Shown one piece after another: positions 12,364-21,093 of a stretch of DNA of 64,000 nucleotides (position 1 is its first letter; each line of letters starts with the position of its first letter). Both the position numbers and the translations under genes were made by a program. Source of the stretch: Patescibacterium sp964487795 (GTDB taxonomy: Bacteria > Patescibacteriota > Patescibacteriia > Patescibacteriales > Patescibacteriaceae); NCBI GenBank assembly GCA_964487795.1, contig CAZASI010000002.1:124001-188000 (forward strand), read 5' to 3'. The notes beneath the pieces were generated by a model. It did not search any database. It had not been told where the DNA came from and saw only the letters and a list, made by a program, of their open reading frames with translations.

Positions 12364-15147
12364 ATGAGTATTCTCACTAAGATATTTGGCGATCCGAACA
12401 ATCGCGTAATTAAAGCGTTGGACCCGCTTGTTTTAAGCATTAACGCCTTAGAAACGAAATATTCCGCTCTAACTGACGAAGAGTTGGCGGCTTTGACTTG
12501 GGATTTTCGTAAACGTCTTGGTGTTATTAAAAATGAAGACGGAACTCTTGAGCAAACACTGAGTATAGAAGAAGAGAACAAAATACTCGATGAATTGTTG
12601 CCTGAAGCCTTTGCAGCAGTGCGCGAAGCGTCAAAACGAGTTATTGGTCAGCGTCATTATGACGTACAGTTGATTGGTGGTATTATTTTGCACCGTGGAC
12701 AAATCGCTGAAATGAAAACCGGAGAAGGAAAGACTTTGGTCGCGACTCTGCCTTTATATTTAAATGCCTTAGTGGGCCGCGGAGTTCACCTCGTTACTGT
12801 TAACGATTATTTGTCACGTGTTGGTGCCGGTTGGATGGCGCCAGTCTATCATGCACTCGGACTTTCGACCGGTGTTATTATTCATGATCAAGCACTTGTT
12901 TTTGACCCTGAACATTATGACGAAACTCAGTATGACGAACGATTGCGTCGCTTTAAACAAGTTGCGCGTCCGGAAGCGTACCGTTGCGACGTCTTGTACG
13001 GAACCAATAACGAATTTGGTTTTGATTATTTGCGCGATAACATGGTGATGAGTTCGGCTGATATGGCGCAGAGAGAGTTATATTATGCAATTGTCGATGA
13101 AGTTGACTCAATTTTGATTGATGAAGCGCGTACTCCGTTAATTATTTCTGCGCAAGCTGAAGAATCTGCTGATCGATATTATACCTACGCAACGTTGATG
13201 AAGAGCTTGTCACAGAATACTGAGCTCTATAACAAAGATGAAAAAATGCGCGCGGTTCACTTGACCGAGGCTGGACAAGACTGGGTGGCCGAACATTTGA
13301 AAACTGATCCGTGGAAAGCCGGTGATACGATTGCCCAGTTTCACCTTGAAGCCGCACTTAAAGCGCAGTGCATGTTTGAGAAAGATAAAGATTATGTTGT
13401 GCGCGAAGGCGAGGTTATTATTGTTGATGAGTTTACCGGCAGAATGATGTTTGGGCGAAGATATAGCGAAGGTTTGCATCAAGCGATTGAAGCAAAGGAA
13501 AATGTTAAAATTCAAAGAGAAAGCCGCACTTTAGCTACCGTTACCTTCCAAAACTATTTCCGCATGTTCCAAAAATTGTCAGGTATGACCGGAACCGCGA
13601 TGACCGAAGCGGAAGAATTTTTCAAAATTTATAAGTTGGAAACTGTTTCAATTCCGACTAATCGCGCTAATCAACGTAAGGACCTTAATGATTTGATTTA
13701 TGGTTCAGAAGACGCGAAGTTTAAAGCCGTTATTGAAGAATTGAAAAAGCGTCATGCAACTGGTCAACCGGTTTTAGTCGGTACAATTTCAATTGAAAAG
13801 AATGAATATCTCGGAGCAATGCTTGAACGAGAAGGAATTGCTGCCAATGTTTTGAACGCAAAACAACATGAAAAAGAAGGAAACGTAATTGCGCAGGCGG
13901 GTAAGCCGGGAGCGGTAACGATTGCCACCAACATGGCTGGTCGAGGAGTCGACATTATTTTAGGCGGAACTCCGTTTGATCAAGTTGCATATGACAAGGT
14001 GGTAGCAGCCGGAGGTTTACATGTTATTGGTACAGAACGACACGAAGCGCGTCGTATTGATAACCAGTTGCGCGGTCGCGCCGGACGACAAGGTGACCCG
14101 GGTTCAAGCCAATTCTATGTTTCAATGGACGATGATTTGATGAGAATTTTCGGCGGTGATCGCATGAAAAATTTAATGAAGAGTTTGAAATTGCCGGAAG
14201 ATACTCCGATTGAAAATAAAGTCATTTCAAAATCAATTGAATCGGCTCAGCGCAGAGTCGAAGGGAATAACTTTGATATTCGTAAACATTTAGTTGAATA
14301 TGATGACGTGATTAATCATCACCGTCATTCAATCTACTCACGCCGTAAAGAAGTATTACTCCTAGCCGAGCAAGAACCAATGGAAGGTCAAAAGACTTTG
14401 CGCGATATTATTCTTGATATGGTGGAAATTGAGATTGAACAGATGGTAAGTTTTCACACGGCGGCTGACTATGTTAAAGATTGGGATTTAAAAGAAATCA
14501 AAGAAAGTGTCGCGACCATTTTTCCCATTGAAGGAGAAATTACAACCAAGCTCGATGAGATTGCTAATGATGCCTCAAAGCTTGATAAGATAAAAATTAG
14601 AACCGAATTAATTGAATTTTTAGTTGAACGTTCGGTTGAAACCTATGACAAGATGTCTAGTCTCGCGCGTGAAGCCGGACTTGATTGGACTGAAGTTGAA
14701 AAATCTATTTTACTTCGCAGTATTGATAGTTTGTGGATGGATCACTTAGAGGTTATGGATTATATGCGTCGTGGTATCGGTCTGCGCGGTTACGGACAAA
14801 GAGATCCGTTGGTTGAGTATAAGAGAGAAGCTTTTAGAATGTATAGTGAATTGATTACTTTAATTCAAAAACAAATTGTATATTCGATTTATAAAGTTGG
14901 CGGTTTGCAGGATTTCGTCATGCCAAAAACTAATTTTGGAAATATTACCGTGTCAGCTCCGGCGAAAACTATGGGAGAAACTTCAACGAGCGTGACTCAG
15001 GTCTTTACTGATCGCAAGGCCAAGGACGCTGAGGGTAATGAGATTGGACGTAATGATCAATGTCCTTGTGGTTCCGGTAAGAAGTGGAAGAAATGCGGCA
15101 TGCTTGATACGGCAGAACATCAAGAATTATTGTCAAAGACAAAATAA
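12364..15147 (+). CDS. secA: Preprotein translocase ATPase SecA
   Basis: A protein of about 927 residues. Walker A MKTGEGKT is near residue 118, the preceding GGIILHRGQIAEM is the Q-motif region, DEVDSILIDEARTPLIIS is the Walker B region, and QLRGRAGRQGDPGSSQFY is motif VI. The C-terminus has the SecC-type zinc motif CPCGSGKKWKKCG, but the usual fourth ligand (His or Cys after the third Cys) is Gly here. SecA drives secretory proteins through SecYEG; SecD/F (16791-19735) and SecE (43977) are also in the window. The ATG at 12364 is preferred over the in-frame GTG at 12355 because GGTGGA lies just upstream and the protein then starts at the family-typical position. Confidence 0.96.
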   Translation: MSILTKIFGDPNNRVIKALDPLVLSINALETKYSALTDEELAALTWDFRKRLGVIKNEDGTLEQTLSIEEENKILDELLPEAFAAVREASKRVIGQRHYDVQLIGGIILHRGQIAEMKTGEGKTLVATLPLYLNALVGRGVHLVTVNDYLSRVGAGWMAPVYHALGLSTGVIIHDQALVFDPEHYDETQYDERLRRFKQVARPEAYRCDVLYGTNNEFGFDYLRDNMVMSSADMAQRELYYAIVDEVDSILIDEARTPLIISAQAEESADRYYTYATLMKSLSQNTELYNKDEKMRAVHLTEAGQDWVAEHLKTDPWKAGDTIAQFHLEAALKAQCMFEKDKDYVVREGEVIIVDEFTGRMMFGRRYSEGLHQAIEAKENVKIQRESRTLATVTFQNYFRMFQKLSGMTGTAMTEAEEFFKIYKLETVSIPTNRANQRKDLNDLIYGSEDAKFKAVIEELKKRHATGQPVLVGTISIEKNEYLGAMLEREGIAANVLNAKQHEKEGNVIAQAGKPGAVTIATNMAGRGVDIILGGTPFDQVAYDKVVAAGGLHVIGTERHEARRIDNQLRGRAGRQGDPGSSQFYVSMDDDLMRIFGGDRMKNLMKSLKLPEDTPIENKVISKSIESAQRRVEGNNFDIRKHLVEYDDVINHHRHSIYSRRKEVLLLAEQEPMEGQKTLRDIILDMVEIEIEQMVSFHTAADYVKDWDLKEIKESVATIFPIEGEITTKLDEIANDASKLDKIKIRTELIEFLVERSVETYDKMSSLAREAGLDWTEVEKSILLRSIDSLWMDHLEVMDYMRRGIGLRGYGQRDPLVEYKREAFRMYSELITLIQKQIVYSIYKVGGLQDFVMPKTNFGNITVSAPAKTMGETSTSVTQVFTDRKAKDAEGNEIGRNDQCPCGSGKKWKKCGMLDTAEHQELLSKTK

Positions 15148-15180
15148 AAAAGCAGTTTCAAGTCATGCTTAGGACATTAA

Positions 15181-15390
15181 TTATATATTTTCTTCCGATT
15201 TTTTCGGTTGTTCCAGCTCCCATTTATGGTTTGGATCACCTACAAATGTTTGCGCAACACCGCCACCTGATCGCCAATGACCTGCAATGGTTCTTATGAT
15301 CCATCCGCCAGGCACTTTCAGTCGATGCGATTCACATGCTGAATTACGCTCTCCTTCTTTAAGAACAAGATCGGGGATTAATTCCCACAT
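15181..15390 (-). CDS. Small unknown protein with perfect Shine-Dalgarno
   Basis: A 69-residue protein starting WELIPDLV, with a central RLKVPGGWIIRTIAGHW and a C-terminal FVGDPNHKWELE. The VPGGWxxRT core resembles short uncharacterised proteins found in many bacteria and phages, but no function is known to me. It is believed to be real because AAAGGAGG sits 8 bases before the ATG on the minus strand, a site that neighbouring core genes lack. It lies alone between secA and the kinase at 15444, on the opposite strand to both. Confidence 0.6.
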   Translation of the reverse strand: MWELIPDLVLKEGERNSACESHRLKVPGGWIIRTIAGHWRSGGGVAQTFVGDPNHKWELEQPKKSEENI

Positions 15391-15443
15391 ATATAAAGCC
15401 TCCTTTCAAAGATTGTATTGTATCGTGACATAAAAATTAATAT

Positions 15444-16067
15444 ATGTCAAGTATAGTTAATAAACCTGCAATTATTGCTATTTGTGGTGGGCCAGGGACA
15501 GGCAAGTCTACTTTGGTTCATAAACTTCGTGATCATTATGATGCCGAAGCTATTTTTGAAGGTGAAGAATTTCCCGAACGTATTAAGGAAAACTTAAGTA
15601 GAAACGAAAATCAACTTGAATCAAGATTGTATTTTCGCAATCTTTTAACTAAAATGCATCTTCGTGCCGAGCAATTAAAACAAGCCGGTAAGCTTGTTAT
15701 TATGGACACCTTTTGGCTGACGAACGATGTGTATTCAGAAAATTGGTTAGAACATGATTTTCATAAAGAATTAATGCGCGACCTTTCTGAACTTGATACT
15801 CGTTTTCTTTCAATGCCTGATTTAATGATTATTCTTGAAGCGGACAAAACAAAAATTCAAGAGTTTATGATGAAGAGGGGACGACTTTTTGAATTGGAAG
15901 GAGACGTGTTACATCGTTTTGTAAAAGCTGGAGACGCGCATAAAGATTTTTTCCAACGTGTGAATAATACTTTTTTTATTGATCGCAGCGAACTAGATTT
16001 TGAAAAAGCCGATCATTTTAAAATTGTCACTGACTTGATAAATGATAAGTTATGTCTAAAGCAATAG
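15444..16067 (+). CDS. Deoxynucleoside kinase family protein
   Basis: A 207-residue protein. Walker A GGPGTGKST is at residues 15-23. An early acidic FEGEEFPERI follows strand 1, the ExxR-like region is followed by MDTFWLTNDVYSENW, and a lid-like MMKRGRLFE sits near residue 150. This order fits the dNK family (deoxyadenosine, deoxyguanosine or deoxycytidine kinase), which phosphorylates salvaged deoxynucleosides. Substrate preference cannot be decided here. The 3' end overlaps the next gene, a Nudix hydrolase of the 8-oxo-dGTPase type, by 16 bp, so the two are translationally coupled in deoxynucleotide-pool management. Confidence 0.72.
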   Translation: MSSIVNKPAIIAICGGPGTGKSTLVHKLRDHYDAEAIFEGEEFPERIKENLSRNENQLESRLYFRNLLTKMHLRAEQLKQAGKLVIMDTFWLTNDVYSENWLEHDFHKELMRDLSELDTRFLSMPDLMIILEADKTKIQEFMMKRGRLFELEGDVLHRFVKAGDAHKDFFQRVNNTFFIDRSELDFEKADHFKIVTDLINDKLCLKQ

Positions 16068-16531
16068 TTACAACACTTTCATATATAAAAAATAATGATC
16101 AGCTTGTACTGGCCTTAAAAAAACGTGGATTTGGCGTTGGCAAATGGAACGGATATGGCGGTAAAATTGTCGAAGGAGAAACCATAGAAGAATCTGCGAT
16201 TCGTGAAGTTAAAGAAGAAGCGGAAATAGAAGTAACTCAGATTGAAAACAGGGGAGTGATTGATTTTTCTTGGGACAACGAAAAAAATCTACCGATTGAG
16301 ATTCATGTGTATGAAATTATTGCATATAACGGAGAACTGGTTGAAACCGAAGAAATGAAGCCTCAAAACTTCAAGATTGATAATTTACCTTTTGCCGAGA
16401 TGTGGGACGCTGACAAGCATTGGCTTCCATTATTTTTAGCAGGGAAATATTTTAAAGGAAGATTTATATTGAATGACGATGATAAAGTCGTTGAGTATTC
16501 TATAGAGGAAATAAAAAAGCCCTTAAATTAA
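16052..16531 (+). CDS. Nudix hydrolase, MTH1/8-oxo-dGTP diphosphatase type
   Basis: A 159-residue protein. The stretch GFGVGKWNGYGGKIVEGETI closely resembles the substrate loop and Nudix box entry of human MTH1. The Nudix box runs G37-x5-E43-x7-REVKEEAEI; the Gly near its end is Glu58 here. Expected reaction: hydrolysis of 8-oxo-dGTP (or 2-OH-dATP) to the monophosphate, preventing mutagenic incorporation. It overlaps the upstream deoxynucleoside kinase by 16 bp. The hairpin after it (AGCCCTT/AAGGGCT, 16518-16539) has no T-run on this strand. Confidence 0.85.
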   Translation: MSKAIVTTLSYIKNNDQLVLALKKRGFGVGKWNGYGGKIVEGETIEESAIREVKEEAEIEVTQIENRGVIDFSWDNEKNLPIEIHVYEIIAYNGELVETEEMKPQNFKIDNLPFAEMWDADKHWLPLFLAGKYFKGRFILNDDDKVVEYSIEEIKKPLN

Positions 16532-16699
16532 TAAGGGCTATCGGAATGTGTTGGTTAAGTTATCTCATTTTAACTTGGCCTTATATTTAGTTGGTTTAAC
16601 TTGGGCAACTTATGTGCCTGTTAATTTAAGCGAAATATGTTAGTTGTATGCTAAATATAATAACATATATTAATTATATTGTCAAGTACTCGCAAAAAC

Positions 16700-16719
16700 C
16701 CTTAGAAATAAGGCTTTTT
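16700..16719 (+). terminator. Intrinsic terminator in the intergenic region before secD
   Basis: CCTTA-GAAA-TAAGG followed by C and five T. It separates the kinase/Nudix unit from secDF. The rest of 16540-16790 is AT-rich with no open frame of note. Confidence 0.6.
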
Positions 16720-16734
16720 AAGGACTTTATCCAC

Positions 16735-16763
16735 TTGATTTAAAATCAACTTTCCTTTAAAAT
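16735..16763 (+). promoter_or_regulatory. Putative secD promoter
   Basis: TTGATT (16735-16740), a 17-base spacer and TAAAAT (16758-16763) give a start near 16770 and a leader of about 20 bases before the secD ATG. Confidence 0.5.
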
Positions 16764-16790
16764 ACAGTAACAAATATTTATTAACTACAT

Positions 16791-18812
16791 ATGCCGGATT
16801 CAGTATTATCTCGAGTATTCTTCCCAAAGGGCCGCAAAAAGGTCTGGTGGGCGTTTAGTTTTGTGCTTATCTTAACGATTGGCGGTGGTTTGGTTGCTTT
16901 TGGTAATTATTATAACCAAGCAATCGAGAACTATAAGATTCCGTTGCCAAAGGTTAAAGAAGTTCCGTTCCAACTTGGCTTGGATTTACTTGGTGGTTCT
17001 CAGCTCGTCTATGACGCTGATGTCTCAGGTATTTCATTAGCTGATCAAGGACAAGCCGTAGAAGGTGCGCGCGATGTTATTGAAAAGCGTATTAACGTTT
17101 TTGGTGTCAGTGAACCCTTGGTTCAAGTAAACCGCGGCGTTGATGGCGCGTATCGTATTATCGTAGAGCTTGCAGGTATTAAAGATATCCGTGAAGCTAT
17201 TAAGAAAATCGGTGAAACTCCATTACTTGAATTTAAAGAACAGCGCACCGAAGCTCCGGTTTTGACCGAAGAGCAGAAAAAAGAAATTGAAACATTTAAT
17301 AAAGATGCTCAGAAAAAAGCTGAAGCTGTTTTAGGTAAACTTTTATCTAACGGTGACTTTGCTGCTTTAGCTAAGGAATTTAGCGAAGATAAAACGAGTA
17401 AGGACGATGGCGGTGACTTAGGCTGGGTGGCAGCTAAAGACAATCCTGACCTTGCAAGTGCAGCCGAAAAAGTTGGTGTAGGTAAGACTAGTAAGGATTT
17501 AACAAAAACTACCGCCGGTTATGAATTGCTGAAAGTTGACGGAAAACAGATTAAAGAAGTTGAAGCTTCTCATATTCTTTTGTGCTATCAAGGCTCAGAA
17601 GCTTGCCAGAGCGGATTAACCAAAGATGAGGCTTATACCAAGATTAAAGAACTTAAAGCAAAAGCAACGCCTAAGAACTTTGCTGAATTAGCACGAGCTG
17701 AATCAAATGATGCCGGCTCAAAAGCGGCAGGCGGTTCACTGGGTTTCTTCGGTAAAGGAGCAATGGTTGAACCTTTTGAAAAAGCGGTTTTTGAACAAAA
17801 AGTAGACACAATTTCCTATGTTGTTGAGTCAAAGTTCGGTTACCACATTATCTATAAAACAGCTGAAAACTTTGAATATAAGATCAGCCATATTTTAGTT
17901 GCCACAAAATCCGCTGAAGACTACCTTGGACCTGACAGTGAATGGAAGAACACTCAGTTAACTGGTAAAAATCTAAAGAGAGCAACTGTACAGTTTAATC
18001 CGCAGGATAATACACCTGAAGTCAGTCTTGAATTCGATGACGAAGGTGCGAAATTGTTTGAAGAAATTACCGGTCGTAATATCGGTAAACCTGTAGCAAT
18101 TTATCTTGACGGTTATCCAATCAGTATTCCGAATGTTAATGAAGCCATTAGCGGCGGACAAGCGGTGATTACTGGAAACTTTACGATTGTAGAAGCAAGA
18201 GACTTAACTAAGCGTTTGAACGCCGGTGCTTTGCCTTTGCCAATTACGTTGGTAAACCAACAGACTATCGGTGCATCACTTGGACAGGAATCAGTTTCCA
18301 ACAGCTTAAAGGCTGGTATCGTCGGTTTGATTCTCGTTGCCCTGTTCATGATTATTTATTACCGATTCCTCGGTGTCTTATCGATTATTGCTTTGGCTGT
18401 GTACGGATTATTGTCTTTGGCAATCTTTAAACTCTGGCCGGTGACAATGACATTGTCAGGTATTGCAGGATTTATCTTATCTATAGGTATGGCCGTTGAC
18501 GCCAACATTCTTATCTTTGAACGTCTTAAAGAAGAATTACGCGCTGGAAAATCTTTATCTATGGCGATCCAAGAAGGTTTTGCCCGCGCCTGGCCGTCGA
18601 TTCGCGATTCAAACTTTACAACAATCTTGGTTTCATTAGTCTTGATTGAATTTTCAAGCAGTGTGATCAAAGGTTTTGCAGTCACCTTGTTACTTGGTGT
18701 ACTTATTTCAATGTTTTCAGCCATCACCGTAACTCGCACACTCCTACGTTTGTTCAGTGAAAAATGGTTTGAAAAGCACCATTGGCTTATCGGTTATAGA
18801 AAATCATCCTAA
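16791..18812 (+). CDS. secD: SecD with parvulin (PPIase) domains inserted in its extracytoplasmic domain
   Basis: A 673-residue protein. The SecD parts are a TM helix (about 20-38), the first P1 piece (about 55-150, with LGLDLLGGSQLVY and VIEKRINVFGVSEP), the second P1 piece (about 395-500, with GQAVITGNFT and LNAGALPLPI), and five TM helices with GMAVDANILIFERLKEELR. Between residues about 165 and 380 is an insertion of parvulin-type repeats. One lacks its first strand (AEAVLGKLLSNGDFAALA, GGDLGWV). A full one follows (EASHILLCY, FAELARAESNDAGS, GGSLGFFGKGAMVEPFE, FGYHIIYKT), and then a lone YKISHILVATKSAED strand. Plain SecD is about 400-600 residues without these. SecDF uses the proton gradient to pull exported chains; the insert would add prolyl-isomerase or chaperone activity at the exit site. 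Confidence 0.93.
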   Translation: MPDSVLSRVFFPKGRKKVWWAFSFVLILTIGGGLVAFGNYYNQAIENYKIPLPKVKEVPFQLGLDLLGGSQLVYDADVSGISLADQGQAVEGARDVIEKRINVFGVSEPLVQVNRGVDGAYRIIVELAGIKDIREAIKKIGETPLLEFKEQRTEAPVLTEEQKKEIETFNKDAQKKAEAVLGKLLSNGDFAALAKEFSEDKTSKDDGGDLGWVAAKDNPDLASAAEKVGVGKTSKDLTKTTAGYELLKVDGKQIKEVEASHILLCYQGSEACQSGLTKDEAYTKIKELKAKATPKNFAELARAESNDAGSKAAGGSLGFFGKGAMVEPFEKAVFEQKVDTISYVVESKFGYHIIYKTAENFEYKISHILVATKSAEDYLGPDSEWKNTQLTGKNLKRATVQFNPQDNTPEVSLEFDDEGAKLFEEITGRNIGKPVAIYLDGYPISIPNVNEAISGGQAVITGNFTIVEARDLTKRLNAGALPLPITLVNQQTIGASLGQESVSNSLKAGIVGLILVALFMIIYYRFLGVLSIIALAVYGLLSLAIFKLWPVTMTLSGIAGFILSIGMAVDANILIFERLKEELRAGKSLSMAIQEGFARAWPSIRDSNFTTILVSLVLIEFSSSVIKGFAVTLLLGVLISMFSAITVTRTLLRLFSEKWFEKHHWLIGYRKSS

Positions 18813-18817
18813 AATTT

Positions 18818-19735
18818 ATGATTAACTTTATCTCCAAACGAACGCTCTGGGTTTCAATTTCTACAGCTTTGGTAGTAGTTTCTTTAATTGCACTATTTAG
18901 TTGGGGACTTCGCCTTGGTATTGATTTTACCGGTGGAAGTATCTTAGAAATTCGTTATTCAACCACAGCTCCTAGTATTGATGAAGCACAGGACGCTCTT
19001 AAAGATCTTAATTTGCACAGCTTAACAGCTCAATCAGGCGATAAAAACGGCATGATTTTCCGTTTTCAGGAAACATCAGAAGAAATTCACCAAGCCATTA
19101 TTGAGAGACTTTCAAAGTTAGCAGTTTCTAAGGGAGCTACTGCACCCGGTATAGAAGAATTACGCTTTGAAGCAGTCGGTCCGTCAGTTGGTCAAGAATT
19201 ACAGCGTAAAGCAATATATTCGATCTTGTTAGTATTACTGACAATCAGTTTATATATTGCCTGGGCATTTAGAAAAGTGTCTCGTCCAATCTCATCTTGG
19301 AAATACGGTATTGCAACATTGCTTTCACTTTTCCATGACGTTATTATCGTTTTAGGTTTTTACGCCTACCTCGGACAGTTTCACAATGTTGAATTTAATA
19401 TTTCCTTTGTTGCCGCAGCTTTAACCGTCCTTGGTTTCAGTGTTCATGACACCATTGTTGTGTTTGATCGTATCAGAGAAAATTTGCCGCGCTCAAATCA
19501 GGACTTTGCCGGAACCGTCAACTCAAGCTTAAACCAAACAGTTGTCCGTTCTATTAACACTTCTGTAACTGTGTTACTTGTCTTACTTTCAATCACAGTT
19601 ATCGGCGGACCTTCAATTAAATATTTTGCCATGTCTCTTTTGGTCGGTATTTTCTTCGGAACATACAGTTCAATTTTCTTAGCTTCGCCAATGTTAGTTA
19701 TCTGGAATAACTGGTCCCGACGTAATCAAGCTTAA
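18818..19735 (+). CDS. secF: Protein-export membrane protein SecF
   Basis: A 305-residue protein with six membrane helices. It has the N-terminal RLGIDFTGGSILEIRY, the LRFEAVGPSVGQELQRKA entry into the second helix, and the SVHDTIVVFDRIRENL motif that mirrors the one in SecD. It is the partner of SecD, lying 5 bp downstream, and together they complete the translocation accessory complex. A terminator follows at 19759. Confidence 0.96.
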   Translation: MINFISKRTLWVSISTALVVVSLIALFSWGLRLGIDFTGGSILEIRYSTTAPSIDEAQDALKDLNLHSLTAQSGDKNGMIFRFQETSEEIHQAIIERLSKLAVSKGATAPGIEELRFEAVGPSVGQELQRKAIYSILLVLLTISLYIAWAFRKVSRPISSWKYGIATLLSLFHDVIIVLGFYAYLGQFHNVEFNISFVAAALTVLGFSVHDTIVVFDRIRENLPRSNQDFAGTVNSSLNQTVVRSINTSVTVLLVLLSITVIGGPSIKYFAMSLLVGIFFGTYSSIFLASPMLVIWNNWSRRNQA

Positions 19736-19758
19736 TGAACACAATTTGTGTACAAAAA

Positions 19759-19781
19759 GACTGCTCAAGGGCAGTCTTTTT
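19759..19781 (+). terminator. Intrinsic terminator after secF
   Basis: GACTGC/GCAGTC with a 6-base loop and a T-run of five, preceded by A5, so the stem can extend by A-T pairs. Confidence 0.88.
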
Positions 19782-19785
19782 GATT

Positions 19786-19814
19786 TTGACAAAGACGTGA
19801 TTTTTGGGTAAACT
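19786..19814 (+). promoter_or_regulatory. Promoter of proS and the mre operon
   Basis: Perfect -35 TTGACA (19786-19791), a 17-base spacer and -10 TAAACT (19809-19814). The predicted start is near 19821, leaving about 11 bases of leader before the ATG at 19832. Confidence 0.78.
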
Positions 19815-19831
19815 AATAAGACTTTACACCT

Positions 19832-21085
19832 ATGAGACAAACTACTTTATTTACCAAAACAAGCAAAGAAGCTCCAAAAGATGAGGCTTCTAAAAATGCA
19901 ATTCTGTTGCTCAGAGCCGGTTTTATTTACAAAGAAATGGCTGGCGTGTATTCATACTTGCCGTTGGGCTTGCGCGTCCTTAACAAAATAATAAATGTTA
20001 TCCGAGAAGAGATGAATAAACTTGATGCTACTTCAGAAGTTGAGTTGGCATCCCTGCAATCCAAAGAAACCTGGGAGCCGACCGATCAATGGAGTGACGC
20101 TAATGTTGAAGTATGGTTTAAAACTAAATTAAAGAATGAAAGCGAGTTAGGTTTGGCTTTTACGCACGAAGCATCAATGGCAAAAATGATGAAGGAGTTT
20201 ATTAATTCATACCGCGATTTACCTCGTAACGTATATCATTTCAAAACTAAATTTCGTAATGAAATCAGAGCACGAAGCGGCATTATGCGCACCCGTGAAT
20301 TTCTCATGAAAGATTTATATACTTTTTCTCGTACTGAGGAGGAACACAAAGAACGCTACGAAACTCTGAAGCAAGCATATTATGATATTTTTAAACGTTT
20401 AGGAATCGGAGACCAGACCTTTTTGACCTATGCCTCAGGCGGAGTTTTTGCCAAATTTTCACATGAATTTCAAACTATCAGCGAATCCGGCGAAGACACT
20501 ATTTATCTTAATGAAAAGGCAAAAATTGCTGTAAATAAAGAGGTCTTTAATGATGAGATGCTCACAAGTCTCGGCTATAAGACCGAAGATTTTGTAGAAA
20601 AGAAGGCAATCGAAGTAGGAAATATCTTTAATTTAAGTACTCGCTTTTCCGACGCGCTTGATTTGAAATTTGTTGATGAAGATGGTGAGAAAAAGTCAGT
20701 GATTATGGGTTCATACGGAATTGGTCCGGCTCGTGTTATGGCGACGATTGTTGAATTATTGAGCGATGATAAAGGTATTATCTGGCCTGAAGAAATCGCT
20801 CCGTACAAAATTCATTTATTACACTTAGGCGAAAACAAGGATGTAATAGAAACAGCTGAGTCGTTGTATAAGAAGCTGGGGGACGCCGGATATGACGTTT
20901 TGTTTGACGATCGAAGCAGCGTAACAAACGGCGAGAAATTTGCCGATGCTGATTTGATTGGCTGTCCTTGGCGAATTATTGTCAGTGAAAAAACTTTAGC
21001 AAATGAAAGTGTTGAAATAAAAGCTAGAACTAGTGATAAGGCTGAGATGCTGAAGATTAATAAAGCAGTCGAGCATTTTAAATAA
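19832..21085 (+). CDS. proS: Prolyl-tRNA synthetase, short form without editing insert
   Basis: A 417-residue class II synthetase. Seen: GVYSYLPLGLRVLNKI (motif 1 region), FRNEIRARSGIMRTREFLMKDLY (motif 2), and GSYGIGPARVMATIVEL (motif 3), then the anticodon-binding domain with FDDRSSVTNGEKFADADLIGCP. The roughly 180-residue INS editing domain of standard bacterial ProS is absent: the catalytic core passes directly from HEFQTISESGEDTIYLNE to the following conserved block. Charging of Ala or Cys onto tRNA-Pro would therefore need another editing enzyme or be tolerated. It is followed 8 bp later by mreB. Confidence 0.94.
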   Translation: MRQTTLFTKTSKEAPKDEASKNAILLLRAGFIYKEMAGVYSYLPLGLRVLNKIINVIREEMNKLDATSEVELASLQSKETWEPTDQWSDANVEVWFKTKLKNESELGLAFTHEASMAKMMKEFINSYRDLPRNVYHFKTKFRNEIRARSGIMRTREFLMKDLYTFSRTEEEHKERYETLKQAYYDIFKRLGIGDQTFLTYASGGVFAKFSHEFQTISESGEDTIYLNEKAKIAVNKEVFNDEMLTSLGYKTEDFVEKKAIEVGNIFNLSTRFSDALDLKFVDEDGEKKSVIMGSYGIGPARVMATIVELLSDDKGIIWPEEIAPYKIHLLHLGENKDVIETAESLYKKLGDAGYDVLFDDRSSVTNGEKFADADLIGCPWRIIVSEKTLANESVEIKARTSDKAEMLKINKAVEHFK

Positions 21086-21093
21086 ATTTATTT

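Noticed and set aside
16518..16539. Terminator after the Nudix gene
   Set aside because: The hairpin is good, but the T-run is on the wrong side for the plus strand; it would only terminate minus-strand transcription, where no gene is seen.
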